A stretch of DNA of 64,000 bases, taken from the NCBI GenBank assembly GCA_039029315.1, contig JBCCGK010000047.1, positions 1-64,000 on the forward strand. The letters are read 5' to 3'. Under the pieces are notes generated by a model. The model was not told the DNA's origin. It did no database searches and saw only the letters and a program-made list of their open reading frames with translations. Below are positions 1 through 9,469 of this stretch, in pieces. The position numbers were made by a program, and so were the translations under genes. Positions within the stretch are counted from its first letter, which is position 1, and every line of letters starts with the position of its first letter. The DNA is from JBCCCJ01 sp039029315 (GTDB taxonomy: Bacteria; Bacteroidota; Bacteroidia; J057).

Positions 1-338
1 TGGTGATTACAACTGCTCAGGTTAGAGGAAGAAAGGCCCCTATTTTGGTCGATGAAGAGGCGCTTGGCAATATGAAGTCAGGGGCAGTCATTGTCGATTT
101 GGCGGCGAGCTCAGGAGGCAATTGTGTCCGAACTGAAGATCAAAAAACCATTGTCTTCAATGGTGTCCAGATTATTGGAGATTCAAGTCTCGCGGCCAAA
201 ATGCCCATGGATGCCAGCCAACTGCTGAGCAACAACTTTTATCAATTCCTCTCTCTCATCATCAAGGATGGAGCAATGGCCATTGATATGGAGGATGAGA
301 TTTTGCAAGCTACCTGTTTCACTGAAAAATCTGCTTGA
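1..338 (+). CDS. pntA: NAD(P) transhydrogenase alpha subunit part 1, C-terminal end (partial)
   Basis: The gene is cut by the left window edge; the frame begins at base 3 and ends with TGA at 336-338. The visible 111 residues are the end of the NAD(H)-binding domain I of proton-translocating transhydrogenase, with the family-typical stretch MKSGAVIVDLAASSGGN and the closing segment before the membrane domain. The protein stops before any membrane helix, so the alpha subunit is split into two polypeptides, as in many bacteria. It is followed at once by part 2 and the beta subunit, which confirms the call. Role: hydride transfer between NADH and NADP+ coupled to proton movement across the inner membrane. 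Confidence 0.93.
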   Translation, partial: VITTAQVRGRKAPILVDEEALGNMKSGAVIVDLAASSGGNCVRTEDQKTIVFNGVQIIGDSSLAAKMPMDASQLLSNNFYQFLSLIIKDGAMAIDMEDEILQATCFTEKSA

Positions 339-340
339 TT

Positions 341-649
341 ATGGAGGCTTTTGTACACTTTCTGCAGGACAACCTGCTGATGATTTATTCGGTCACATTT
401 GCTGTTTTCCTTGGATTCGAACTGATCTCCAAGGTTCCAACAGTCATCCACACACCACTGATGTCTGGTGCCAATGCGATCAGCGGCGTGGTGATCATTG
501 GTGCAATCCTTCTGATTCGCCAAACCCCATCTGACGACTATGCCATGCTGGCCTTTGGCTTTTTGGGAGTGATTTTGGGAATGACCAATGTTGTAGGAGG
601 CTTTGCTGTAACGGACCGAATGTTAGAAATGTTCAAAAAGAAAAAGTGA
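341..649 (+). CDS. pntA2: NAD(P) transhydrogenase alpha subunit part 2 (membrane part)
   Basis: This short protein of about 102 residues has three hydrophobic segments (roughly residues 13-32, 42-60 and 68-90). It matches the small membrane-embedded half of a split transhydrogenase alpha subunit. ATG at 341 is preferred; an in-frame TTG lies at 335. It starts 2 bp after the stop of part 1, and its own TGA (647-649) shares one base with the ATG of pntB, so the three genes are translationally coupled. It forms part of the proton channel. No odd residues were noticed. Confidence 0.93.
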   Translation: MEAFVHFLQDNLLMIYSVTFAVFLGFELISKVPTVIHTPLMSGANAISGVVIIGAILLIRQTPSDDYAMLAFGFLGVILGMTNVVGGFAVTDRMLEMFKKKK

Positions 650-2055
650 TGAATTCAATCTGGTTTGATATCATATATTTTGCAGGGGTTCTGCTGTTCA
701 TTGTTGGGCTTCAACGATTGGGCCATCCTGCAAGTGCTCGAAGGGGCAACCTCATGGCTGCTGCAGGAATGGGGATTTCTATCCTGGCCTCCATCTTTTA
801 TCCCATGGAAGGAAGTCATGGCAATTATCTCTGGATTTTTGCGGGCATGGGGATTGGGGCTGTCATTGGTTGGCTAGCTGCCAAACGGGTTCAAATGACT
901 GCCATGCCACAACTGGTGTCTCTCTTCAATGGGTTGGGAGGCGCTTGTGCTGTTGTGATTTCTCTCGTACAATTGATCGGAGCAGAGCAGGGAGCTACAC
1001 CGATGTCTCAAGCTGAACTGGGCACGATTCTTCTGACATTACTGGTGGGAAGTGTGGCCTTTACTGGTAGTTTGATTGCCTGGGCGAAGCTGGATGGCAG
1101 ACTCAAAGACAACGCCCTTGTGCCGCCATTTCCTACCATTTTCAACATGGCCTTGCTACTGATCAGCCTTGGGCTTGTCATCTTCATGGCTGTGCAAGGG
1201 GAAGTCAGCATGATGTGGATGGGCATTCTGCTCGCGATCTCTCTCGTATATGGCGTGACCTTTGTCTCACCGATTGGGGGCGCAGATATGCCTGTGGTGA
1301 TTTCTCTGTTGAATTCTTTTACTGGCTTGACCGCAGCACTGGCTGGATTGATCTACAGCAATCAAGTCATGCTCATGGGCGGGATTCTGGTTGGATCTTC
1401 AGGAACAATTCTGACTGTGCTTATGTGTCAGGCGATGAACCGATCCTTGTGGAATGTGATTGTGGGCTCTTTTGGGGCTTCTGGAGGATCTGGTGGCGGC
1501 GCAGCAAGCGATGGAGAACAAGTAGCCAAGGAATTGTCCAAAACCGATGCTGCCATTTTGCTTGCCTATTCTTCTTCTGTTGTGATTGTCCCGGGATATG
1601 GTTTGGCAGTGGCTCAGGCGCAAAGAGCCTGTCGAGACCTTGACAATGAACTCACGGCAAGAGGGGTTGATGTTTCCTATGCCATCCATCCTGTTGCTGG
1701 AAGAATGCCTGGACATATGAATGTCCTCCTCGCGGAAGTCGATGTCCCGTATGAAAAACTGATGGACCTTGAGCAAGCCAACAATGCCTTACCCAATACA
1801 GATGTTGTCATCGTAGTTGGTGCCAATGATGTGGTCAATCCTTCTGCAAGGACTGATACCAGCAGTCCCATCTATGGGATGCCGATTCTCAATGTAGATG
1901 AAGCAGGGAAAGTCCTGGTGATGAAGCGAAGCATGCGACCTGGTTATGCCGGGGTTCAAAATCCCCTCTTTTTCCACAAAAAAACGCATATGCTGTTCGG
2001 AGATGCGAAAAAGACCTTGCAGGAATTGTTGGAAGCAACAAAAGTAGGGGTGTAA
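649..2055 (+). CDS. pntB: NAD(P) transhydrogenase beta subunit
   Basis: The product has 468 residues from ATG 649 (GTG at 646 is an alternative). The N-terminal 260 residues carry about eight or nine membrane helices. After a glycine/serine-rich linker (GASGGSGGGAAS) comes the soluble NADP(H)-binding domain III. That domain shows VVIVPGYGLAVAQAQ, a typical dinucleotide-binding loop, then the conserved MPGHMNVLLAEVDVPY and VVIVGANDVVNPSA motifs. Length and order are normal for PntB. It is the last gene of the pntA-pntA2-pntB operon. The complex supplies NADPH at the expense of the proton gradient. Confidence 0.96.
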   Translation: MNSIWFDIIYFAGVLLFIVGLQRLGHPASARRGNLMAAAGMGISILASIFYPMEGSHGNYLWIFAGMGIGAVIGWLAAKRVQMTAMPQLVSLFNGLGGACAVVISLVQLIGAEQGATPMSQAELGTILLTLLVGSVAFTGSLIAWAKLDGRLKDNALVPPFPTIFNMALLLISLGLVIFMAVQGEVSMMWMGILLAISLVYGVTFVSPIGGADMPVVISLLNSFTGLTAALAGLIYSNQVMLMGGILVGSSGTILTVLMCQAMNRSLWNVIVGSFGASGGSGGGAASDGEQVAKELSKTDAAILLAYSSSVVIVPGYGLAVAQAQRACRDLDNELTARGVDVSYAIHPVAGRMPGHMNVLLAEVDVPYEKLMDLEQANNALPNTDVVIVVGANDVVNPSARTDTSSPIYGMPILNVDEAGKVLVMKRSMRPGYAGVQNPLFFHKKTHMLFGDAKKTLQELLEATKVGV

Positions 2056-2107
2056 GGGATGTTTCAGAGACTGTTTTGATTGTTGGGGATCATTCCGTCA
2101 TACTATT

Positions 2108-2128
2108 GACAAAGATTCTCTCTTTGTC
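2108..2128 (+). terminator. Hairpin after the pnt operon, possible terminator
   Basis: Perfect 8-bp inverted repeat GACAAAGA / TCTTTGTC with a 5-base loop, 52 bp after the pntB stop. There is no T-run directly after it, so a classical intrinsic terminator is not proven. Confidence 0.4.
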
Positions 2129-2160
2129 GTATGTTTGGCGAGGGATCAAACAACCCATTT

Positions 2161-2197
2161 TAATCCAATTTTACGTATATTTGTTGGAGTTGGATTA
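2161..2197 (+). promoter_or_regulatory. Putative promoter inside an inverted repeat, upstream of the first TPR hybrid kinase
   Basis: TATATTTG at 2176-2183 fits the Bacteroidota -7 consensus TAnnTTTG. It lies between the arms of an inverted repeat, TAATCCAA (2161-2168) and TTGGATTA (2190-2197). Such an arrangement would let a dimeric regulator cover the promoter. The start codon of the kinase follows at 2229. I see no clear -33 TTG at the usual spacing, so the promoter call is moderate. Confidence 0.4.
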
Positions 2198-2228
2198 GTG
2201 GGGAATTGAAGTATGTCACCTTGTTCGA

Positions 2229-5200
2229 ATGCGCTTTTTCTTTGTACTTATTGCGCTTTACTCTTGCTCATATTCCTTAATATCTCAAGAAAGAGGGGAT
2301 CATGCCTTCAATTGCTTGTCGTTTTCAACTTTACTTCTGATTCTTTCGTTTTTTCCAGTCTCGACAGCCCTTGGGCAATTCAATCAGCAAAAGGCTGATA
2401 GTCTGGAAGTCCTCATTTCCCATTCTACAGAGCCATTGATCAAAGCACATCTCCTCTATGATGTGGCCAGGATGTATCAATTTGCCGATGTAAAGAAAGC
2501 CAAAAGCAGAATGATTGAGGCTGTTCATCTGGTCGAGGAACAACACGCCAAAGAAGATATCGCCAAATACAAGACCTATCTATCTGCGCTTGCGTGGCTG
2601 GACCAAGACAGGGACAGCGCGATCTCGATCTCCCAGGAAGTCATCGATCTGGTTGGAGAAGATGATCGTGAGTTATTAGACTATAAAGCGACCAACCTGA
2701 CCATTCTTGCACAAATATTTGAGGAAAGTGGCCAATATTCCATGGCTTTGGATTACTATGATCAGGTGTTAGCTCTACCTGTAGAAGACAAAAGTATCCT
2801 GATGTCTGTCAACAATAATTTAGGAAACCTCTACAATGATTTGAATAATTATGACAAATCCATTGATCATTTTTTGAAGGCAAAATCCCTGGCAAAGGAG
2901 TTGGGGAACAAATATGGGTCTGCGATCATCGAAAGCAATCTTGGATTAAGCTACAGATTATTAGGAGAGTATGAAAAGGCATTGGCATTCTATCAAAGAT
3001 CCATTTCCATCAATGAAGGGATAGGAAATTCCAGTGGCAAAATCGATGGACTCAAAGGCTTGGGATCGGTTTATAAAGAAATGGATTCTTTGCCCAAAGC
3101 CATCCAATATTATCAGGAAGCATTGAAGATTGCCCAGACGTCCCAAATAAGTAGGCTACAACTAGCTCCCTTGATAGACATTGCCCATATCTATATACAA
3201 CAGAATGAACTTCAGCTTGCCTATGAAACCTTCCAACAATGCTTGGCGATCACCTCTGAAGATGATTTGGAATCTCAATCAGACCGGGCAATGATTTTTT
3301 TGGGATTCAGTACGATCTACAATCGTCAAAAGAAGCATAGACAGGCCCTTTTGGCCGCCAGAAAGGCGATCGAACTGGAAAGCTCCACCCAAAAGGACAT
3401 TTCCCCTACCCTTGTCGACAGTTATCGGGAACTATCACAGGCTCAATTTCAACTAGGACAAAGTACACAAGCATTTGAAAGTCTGACCCAAATGCAGATG
3501 CTCGGCGATTCACTGGCAGCTATCCAAAATCTCAAGGAAACAAAAACCTTGGAATTGAAATACAGTGTTGCTGAGAAGGAGCAGGAAATGGCCATATTGG
3601 AATCAGAGAAGAATGCTGAAATCAAGACACAAAAAGCTTCCAATCGATTTTTTGCCATACTAGCTGGAATCGCTTTTTTCGCAGCAGTTTTTCTTTATTT
3701 CTTCCTTCGTCAACAAACCAAACAAAAGCAACGACTCCAGATACAACATCAACAAATTACTGAGCAACATCAAATTATCACCAAACAAGCAGAAGCGCTA
3801 CAGGAACTCGACAGCCTGAAATCACGGCTCTTTGCCAATGTCTCTCACGAATTGAGAACGCCACTCACCCTCATTCTGGGGCCTTTGAGTTCAGCTTTGA
3901 AAGAGAAAGGACATAGCAATAAAACCTCTACCTTCCTCCAATTGGCCCAGCAAAACGGTCAAAAACTCTTGCAGCTCATCAATGAAATCCTTGATCTTTC
4001 CAAGATGGATGCGGGTAAGCTTGAGTTGATCGAAAAACCCATCATGTTTCACCCCTTTCTCCGGAGACTTCTGTCTCAGTTTGAATCACATGCACAATCC
4101 AAAGGAGTAGAACTTAGCATGTTTTTCGAACCTGATCCATTTGTCAAGATTCAACTGGATTCACATAAATTCGAATTGATCTTCAACAATTTGCTCTCCA
4201 ATGCCCTCAAATTCACCCCTTCAAATGGCAAGGTAAATGTCTCACTTTTGGATCTTGGCAATCAGTTCTCTCTAGTCGTTGAGGATAGTGGTTCTGGTAT
4301 TGCTCAAGAAGACCTGACTCATATCTTTGATCGGTTCTATCAGGCCACGCACTCTGGCAGCAGTGCACAGGGCGGAACCGGAATCGGTCTTGCGCTTTGT
4401 CATGAGTATGCGAAACTCTTCCAGGGAAGCATGACTGTGGAGAGTGAGTTGGGAAAGGGCTCGACTTTTCGCTTTCAATTTCCTCTCAAGCAGGTTCTGG
4501 GGGCATTTAATGCTGCTGAAACGCCAGACATCACCCCTCCTGTCCCATTCGCAGAGCAGGAGTCTTTTCAGCCCCTTTCTGGTAAACATTTGCTATTGGT
4601 TGAAGACAATCACAGCCTTCGAACCTATATTCAGACTGTTCTTGCCAATCGTTATCAAATCAGCTCTGCGGAGAATGGCAAGATCGCTCTGGAACTCCTG
4701 GAAGAAGAAGCCTTTCGGAACTCAATCGATCTGATCATCAGCGATGTCATGATGCCTGTCATGGATGGATTTCAGCTGTTGGAGCATGTAAAGGAAGATC
4801 CCCTATTGCGATCTATCCCGGTGGTAATCCTGACAGCAAGAGCCGAGATGGTAGACAAACTCAAAGCTCTTCGAATTGGGGTGGATGATTATATGACCAA
4901 ACCCTTTCAGGAGGAGGAATTGCAAGCAAGAATAGACAACCTGCTCCGCCATGCCGAACAAAGAAAGATTGTACAAGAAACTGGATTTGGTGATGAAGTG
5001 GAGACCGATGCCAAAGCCTCACATGAATCCAAGCAATCTCCTTCCCCTATCATTCCTCAGAAGGATATCGAATGGTTGGAAAAATTGGAATCCATCAGCA
5101 AGGCACTCATTCCTAACTTTGGGTTCACCATAGATGTCCTGGCTCATGAGATTGGAACCAGCAGACGACAACTTCATCGAAAGATCAAAACCCTTACAGG

Positions 5201-5381
5201 TCTCAGGCCCAATCAATATCTGATGGAAGTTCGCTTGCAGCAGGCCAGAAGACTTCTGGAAAATCAGGAAGTCCTCAGTGTCAAAGCAGCCTCTTATGAA
5301 GTTGGCATCAAAGACACAAAATATTTCTCGAAACAGTTCAAACAGCGATTTGGAAAATTGCCGTCAGCTTTCGTTTCCTAG
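2229..5381 (+). CDS. TPR-containing hybrid histidine kinase / response regulator with AraC-type output
   Basis: One-protein two-component system of 1050 residues. It has a hydrophobic N-terminus (signal peptide or anchor, to about residue 50), a TPR-rich sensor region (about 60-440), and a coiled stretch before a membrane helix near 473-495. Then come HisKA with the phospho-acceptor in FANVSHELRTPL (His540), and HATPase with N-box FNNLLSNALKF and G-boxes DSGSGI and GGTGIGLAL. A receiver follows with LIISDVMMPVMDGF (Asp839), and the C-terminus is an AraC-type helix-turn-helix. TPRs are expected on the periplasmic side and the rest in the cytoplasm. It is the first of three paralogues here. The start is the first ATG in frame; the long polar N-region makes it uncertain. 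Ligand and target genes are unknown. Confidence 0.93.
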   Translation: MRFFFVLIALYSCSYSLISQERGDHAFNCLSFSTLLLILSFFPVSTALGQFNQQKADSLEVLISHSTEPLIKAHLLYDVARMYQFADVKKAKSRMIEAVHLVEEQHAKEDIAKYKTYLSALAWLDQDRDSAISISQEVIDLVGEDDRELLDYKATNLTILAQIFEESGQYSMALDYYDQVLALPVEDKSILMSVNNNLGNLYNDLNNYDKSIDHFLKAKSLAKELGNKYGSAIIESNLGLSYRLLGEYEKALAFYQRSISINEGIGNSSGKIDGLKGLGSVYKEMDSLPKAIQYYQEALKIAQTSQISRLQLAPLIDIAHIYIQQNELQLAYETFQQCLAITSEDDLESQSDRAMIFLGFSTIYNRQKKHRQALLAARKAIELESSTQKDISPTLVDSYRELSQAQFQLGQSTQAFESLTQMQMLGDSLAAIQNLKETKTLELKYSVAEKEQEMAILESEKNAEIKTQKASNRFFAILAGIAFFAAVFLYFFLRQQTKQKQRLQIQHQQITEQHQIITKQAEALQELDSLKSRLFANVSHELRTPLTLILGPLSSALKEKGHSNKTSTFLQLAQQNGQKLLQLINEILDLSKMDAGKLELIEKPIMFHPFLRRLLSQFESHAQSKGVELSMFFEPDPFVKIQLDSHKFELIFNNLLSNALKFTPSNGKVNVSLLDLGNQFSLVVEDSGSGIAQEDLTHIFDRFYQATHSGSSAQGGTGIGLALCHEYAKLFQGSMTVESELGKGSTFRFQFPLKQVLGAFNAAETPDITPPVPFAEQESFQPLSGKHLLLVEDNHSLRTYIQTVLANRYQISSAENGKIALELLEEEAFRNSIDLIISDVMMPVMDGFQLLEHVKEDPLLRSIPVVILTARAEMVDKLKALRIGVDDYMTKPFQEEELQARIDNLLRHAEQRKIVQETGFGDEVETDAKASHESKQSPSPIIPQKDIEWLEKLESISKALIPNFGFTIDVLAHEIGTSRRQLHRKIKTLTGLRPNQYLMEVRLQQARRLLENQEVLSVKAASYEVGIKDTKYFSKQFKQRFGKLPSAFVS

Positions 5382-5439
5382 ATATTGTTTATCACTCAAT
5401 CCCTAACATTTTTCATTATGCCCTTTGAGTTCTTAGATA

Positions 5440-8400
5440 ATGACGCTTTTTGATCTATTGGTGAAGAAGATTTCTCTTTTGTATTGTCTCATCTGCTTGC
5501 TGGGTGTCCCCTCCATTCTGTTGGCTCAAGGGGATCAACACTTGCTTGATAGCCTGGAACTTCGTCTCTCCAAGGATCTTCCCTATGAAGAGGAGTTTGA
5601 TGTATTGGTGGAACTGGCCAGTTTGCTTCAATTTGTAGAAGAAGGAAAAGCCAGGGGACTGATGGACAAAGCAGAATCTCTGGCCGGTCAGCAGCAACGA
5701 CTCGATCTACAGGCCCAGGTCCAGTTGCTTCGCACCCAATATCCCTATCGAAAAGGGGATCTTGAGGCATATCTCAAAGAAAGCACAGCGGTTTACGAGT
5801 TGATTCAGGGAAAAGGCATTGACCAACAAGAAGCTAGCAGTCTCACCAATATGGCCATTGCGAATCAGGAGATGGGAAATATTGCTGAGGCCCTTGAGTA
5901 TGCACATCGTTCCATCGATTTGGATTCAAATCCGAAGAGCAATCTTCGGAATTACAATTTGCTGGGGAATCTGTACAATCAAATCTCTGACAGCGATAAG
6001 GCCATACAATCCTTGCTCAAGGCTCAAACTGCAGCAAAAGAGATCAATCATCGCTTGGGTCAAGCCGTTATTGCATCCAATTTGGGCAATACTTATCGGG
6101 CACTGGAAGAGTATGACAAGGCTTTGGAAAGTTTTCGAACAGCCGTAAGTATCCATGATGAAATGGGAAATGAGCAAGGGAAATTCTATGGCATCTTTGG
6201 GGAGGCCAATCTGTATGCAGGCCTGGATTCTTTTCCGCAAGCACTAGAAAAGGGCAAACAAGCATTGGCCATTGCCAACAAAACAGGCAATCCCCAGCAT
6301 AGATGCATTGTGTTGGGTTTACTCGGGGATGTATATCTTCGGATTGAAGAATTCGACCTGGCAGAAAGCCATGTACAGCAAGCCTTGAAGTTGAATGAAA
6401 CACAGCTTCAGGATCTTTTCAGAAAAACAATCCATACTGGTCTGCTTGCAGAAATCAACATGCACAAGGGAAGATGGCGACAAGCTATAGACCAAATCAA
6501 TGAGGCCATTCAACTAAGCAAAAAACATGGGTTTAGCGATCAGGAGGTAAGCGTACTTGAGACCTTGATCAGGATTCAGACTTCGCAAGGCTTATTTGAG
6601 CAAGCAACAAAGAGCTATCGACAATTAACGGATGCCAGGAAAAGCTTAAGAGATCAACAGGATCGACAAAAATCTATGGCACTTGAGCTGACATATAATG
6701 TAGCAGAAAAGGAAAAAGAAATCCAATTGTTGGCAGTCCGGAAAGATGCTGAAATTGCTGCTCAGCGAACCAGGGTTCGCTTTTATTCTATTCTGTTTGT
6801 CATTGCATTGATTTTGGTCATTTCGCTTTTGTATTTCTTACGGCAACTCAACAAGCAAAAGCAGCAATTGGAGATCAAGAACAAAATGATCATTGTTCAA
6901 CAAAAGGAATTGCAGGCATTGGATCAATTGAAGTCCAGGCTCTTTGCCAATGTTTCTCATGAATTACGAACCCCCCTTAGTTTGATTCTCGGACCCTTAG
7001 CCTCTGCACTCAAGGCACCAAATCTTCAAAAAAAAACCGCAACCTTTCTCAAGCTGGCTCAACAGAATGGAGAAAAACTTCTGCAACTCATCAATGAAAT
7101 CCTCGATCTTTCCAAAATGGACGCAGGCAAGCTGGATCTGATAGAAAAGCCTGTTGCCATCCTTTCCTTTGTCCGCCGGTTGTTGTCTCAATTTGAGTCC
7201 CATGCACAGGACAAGGAGGTCAACCTCGTTTTTGGATCAGAGGTGCCACAGGAGTTTCAATTGCTTCTTGATGCAAAGAAATTTGAAATTGTCTTCAACA
7301 ACCTTCTTTCAAATGCCATCAAATTCACCCCCAATGGAGGAGTTGTAAACATCTCTCTCAGCAAGCAGCAGGGCATCTTTAGCCTGCGTGTCCATGATAC
7401 CGGACCCGGCATTCATCCAGATGATCAAACTTATATTTTTGATCGATTTTATCAGGCCACACATACCGAAACCTCAGTTGGAGGCACAGGAATTGGCCTT
7501 GCACTTTGTAAGGAATATTCCAAACTCTTTCAGGGAGATATCCAGGTAAATAGCCAATTAGGAAAGGGAGCTGAATTTATCTTCTCTTTCCCCGTTAAGG
7601 AAAGTCATGAACGGATCGAAACAGAAGACATCCAGCTCCCAGAAGTTGTTCCACAAGCAATCCTGGATCAACATCCCCCCACACAGCTGAACCAAGGCTA
7701 CCACATCCTGCTTGTTGAGGACAACTATAGTTTGCGCTCCTATATTCGAGCTGTGCTGGGAGATCATTTCCAAATCACAACTGCAGAACACGGTCAGGCA
7801 GCCCTTAAGATCCTCACACAACTTGACTCTTCTATAGACCTGATCATTAGCGACCTGATGATGCCGATTATGGATGGGTTTCAGTTACTTGAACACCTCA
7901 AAGCCAAGGAAGAATGGCGCTCAATCCCTACTATTATGCTCACTGCCAAAGCTACCATGAGGGACAAATTACAAGCACTTCGAATTGGAGTGGATGACTA
8001 CATGACCAAGCCCTTTGACGAAGAGGAGTTGATCATTCGGGTAAAAAATCTGCTGCGCAATGTAGAGAGCAGACATGTGATCTCTGAGTCTGACAAAGAA
8101 GAGCAATACGAAGAAACAGTCCATCCACAGTCTTCTCAAGCTATATCTGAGCCACCCCCCGTATCTGAAGAAGATCAGGTCTGGCTGACATCTCTGGAAG
8201 CTGTAGCCAAAAGAAACATGGGAGATTTTCAGTTCAACATTGATGCCCTGGCCCATGAGTTAGCCTTTAGTCGAAGGCAACTCCATCGTAAAGTAAAAGA
8301 AATTACAGGCCTTACTCCTAACCAATATGTAACAGAAATCCGTATGCAAGAGGTTCGATACCTGCTTGAAACGAATCAAATAAACTCTGTGAAGGCGGCA

Positions 8401-8499
8401 GCCTATGAAATAGGAATGAAAGATGTGAAATACTTTTCAAGACAATTCCGGGAGAGATTCGGCAAGCTTCCTTCTTCCTACTTCGTCGGATCTTCTTGA
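5440..8499 (+). CDS. TPR-containing hybrid histidine kinase / response regulator with AraC-type output (second paralogue)
   Basis: This 1019-residue paralogue lies 58 bp after the first kinase on the same strand. A signal peptide ends around ILLAQG (residue 30), followed by TPR units (about 90-400) and one membrane helix (about 445-468). HisKA carries FANVSHELRTPL with His507. HATPase has FNNLLSNAIKF, DTGPGI and GGTGIGLAL. The receiver has LIISDLMMPIMDGF with Asp805 and a KPF lysine motif. The AraC-type helix-turn-helix ends in FGKLPSSYF. All catalytic elements look intact, so it should be active. It may be cotranscribed with the first copy; no terminator is visible in the gap. The sensor region is the least similar part, suggesting a different input. 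Confidence 0.93.
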   Translation: MTLFDLLVKKISLLYCLICLLGVPSILLAQGDQHLLDSLELRLSKDLPYEEEFDVLVELASLLQFVEEGKARGLMDKAESLAGQQQRLDLQAQVQLLRTQYPYRKGDLEAYLKESTAVYELIQGKGIDQQEASSLTNMAIANQEMGNIAEALEYAHRSIDLDSNPKSNLRNYNLLGNLYNQISDSDKAIQSLLKAQTAAKEINHRLGQAVIASNLGNTYRALEEYDKALESFRTAVSIHDEMGNEQGKFYGIFGEANLYAGLDSFPQALEKGKQALAIANKTGNPQHRCIVLGLLGDVYLRIEEFDLAESHVQQALKLNETQLQDLFRKTIHTGLLAEINMHKGRWRQAIDQINEAIQLSKKHGFSDQEVSVLETLIRIQTSQGLFEQATKSYRQLTDARKSLRDQQDRQKSMALELTYNVAEKEKEIQLLAVRKDAEIAAQRTRVRFYSILFVIALILVISLLYFLRQLNKQKQQLEIKNKMIIVQQKELQALDQLKSRLFANVSHELRTPLSLILGPLASALKAPNLQKKTATFLKLAQQNGEKLLQLINEILDLSKMDAGKLDLIEKPVAILSFVRRLLSQFESHAQDKEVNLVFGSEVPQEFQLLLDAKKFEIVFNNLLSNAIKFTPNGGVVNISLSKQQGIFSLRVHDTGPGIHPDDQTYIFDRFYQATHTETSVGGTGIGLALCKEYSKLFQGDIQVNSQLGKGAEFIFSFPVKESHERIETEDIQLPEVVPQAILDQHPPTQLNQGYHILLVEDNYSLRSYIRAVLGDHFQITTAEHGQAALKILTQLDSSIDLIISDLMMPIMDGFQLLEHLKAKEEWRSIPTIMLTAKATMRDKLQALRIGVDDYMTKPFDEEELIIRVKNLLRNVESRHVISESDKEEQYEETVHPQSSQAISEPPPVSEEDQVWLTSLEAVAKRNMGDFQFNIDALAHELAFSRRQLHRKVKEITGLTPNQYVTEIRMQEVRYLLETNQINSVKAAAYEIGMKDVKYFSRQFRERFGKLPSSYFVGSS

Positions 8500-8708
8500 T
8501 CGTCTCTTATAAAAAGTATTGGGGATCAGTTTTTTTGATTTTCCTCTGGATACAGTACATTATTGGTCAGACTTGAGTGATGTCTGTCGGCTTCCTGATC
8601 ATCAAGGGATATATTGACGAAATCTGGTATTATTGGCAGGTTAGAAGTCCATTCTCGGGATGAAATGGCTGATCCCTCTTCAGTACAACCTTTTATCACA
8701 TAAATTGT

Positions 8709-9374
8709 ATGTCTCTCCCAAATTCTGTTGTCTGTATCGTTGGACTTGTTCTGGGTCTGAGCACATTTGTCTCTCATTGTTTTGCTTCAGAAGCCTCACA
8801 TCCAGAAGCTGATTCCGTATTGGTTTTGGAACATGCTCGTCTGGTCACAAGGAGTTTTGGACATGTACAGACCCAGATTTGGGAGAAGACAAACAAACTC
8901 ACCTATTTTTCAACAAATGCCATCATTGATCTCACACTCAAAGATGGCCAAAAAATCCTGTCAACCAAGCTAGTGGACATAGAGAAGTCCAGCCTAATAC
9001 TGGAAAACGGCGACCGAATTCCCCTGACTGCTATTCGGGCGATTCGAAATGGAAAGACCAAGGCGCGACTCATCAAAATCATGTTGGGGATTTTCCTCCT
9101 ACTTCTTGGAATCATTGGCTGGATAATTCGGACTGCCCTCTTTATTTATAATGGTCGCAGAACCTCATCTGAAGATGACACATTTCAGTTTATCATTGGA
9201 GGCTTACTTCCTACGTTTATCATCTTGGGAGGGATCAAGATTTTCCCCAAATCTTCCTGGAAGAATCTAGCCGGACGAAAACATAGCTTGAGCATGGTAG
9301 GAAAGCCTACTCTTACAGAAAAAAAACAGAAACTCTTCTCCAAGAGAGGCTTTGTCAAAACAAAAAATCTCTAA
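8709..9374 (+). CDS. Small membrane protein of unknown function
   Basis: The product has 221 residues and I do not recognise the family. A signal peptide (residues 1-26, ending near FASEA) precedes an extracytoplasmic part with the paired strands LTLKDGQKIL and LILENGDRIPL. Two strongly hydrophobic segments follow (about 123-148 and 160-178), then a basic tail rich in Lys/Arg. It sits between two paralogous hybrid kinases on the same strand, 209 bp after one and 95 bp before the next, so it may be an accessory of that signalling cluster. That is inference from position only. Confidence 0.7.
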   Translation: MSLPNSVVCIVGLVLGLSTFVSHCFASEASHPEADSVLVLEHARLVTRSFGHVQTQIWEKTNKLTYFSTNAIIDLTLKDGQKILSTKLVDIEKSSLILENGDRIPLTAIRAIRNGKTKARLIKIMLGIFLLLLGIIGWIIRTALFIYNGRRTSSEDDTFQFIIGGLLPTFIILGGIKIFPKSSWKNLAGRKHSLSMVGKPTLTEKKQKLFSKRGFVKTKNL

Positions 9375-9469
9375 AATGCTGTTTTTTGCTCAAAAAGGTC
9401 CGAATGCTGTTTCTTTGACTTAGCAAAAATTTTGTAACTAGCAAACGCGTCTGGGTATAGACTTCCCAC

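Noticed and set aside
9375..9412. Direct repeat AATGCTGTTT (9375 and 9403)
   Set aside because: Only 10 bases and two copies in an AT-rich gap; could be chance.
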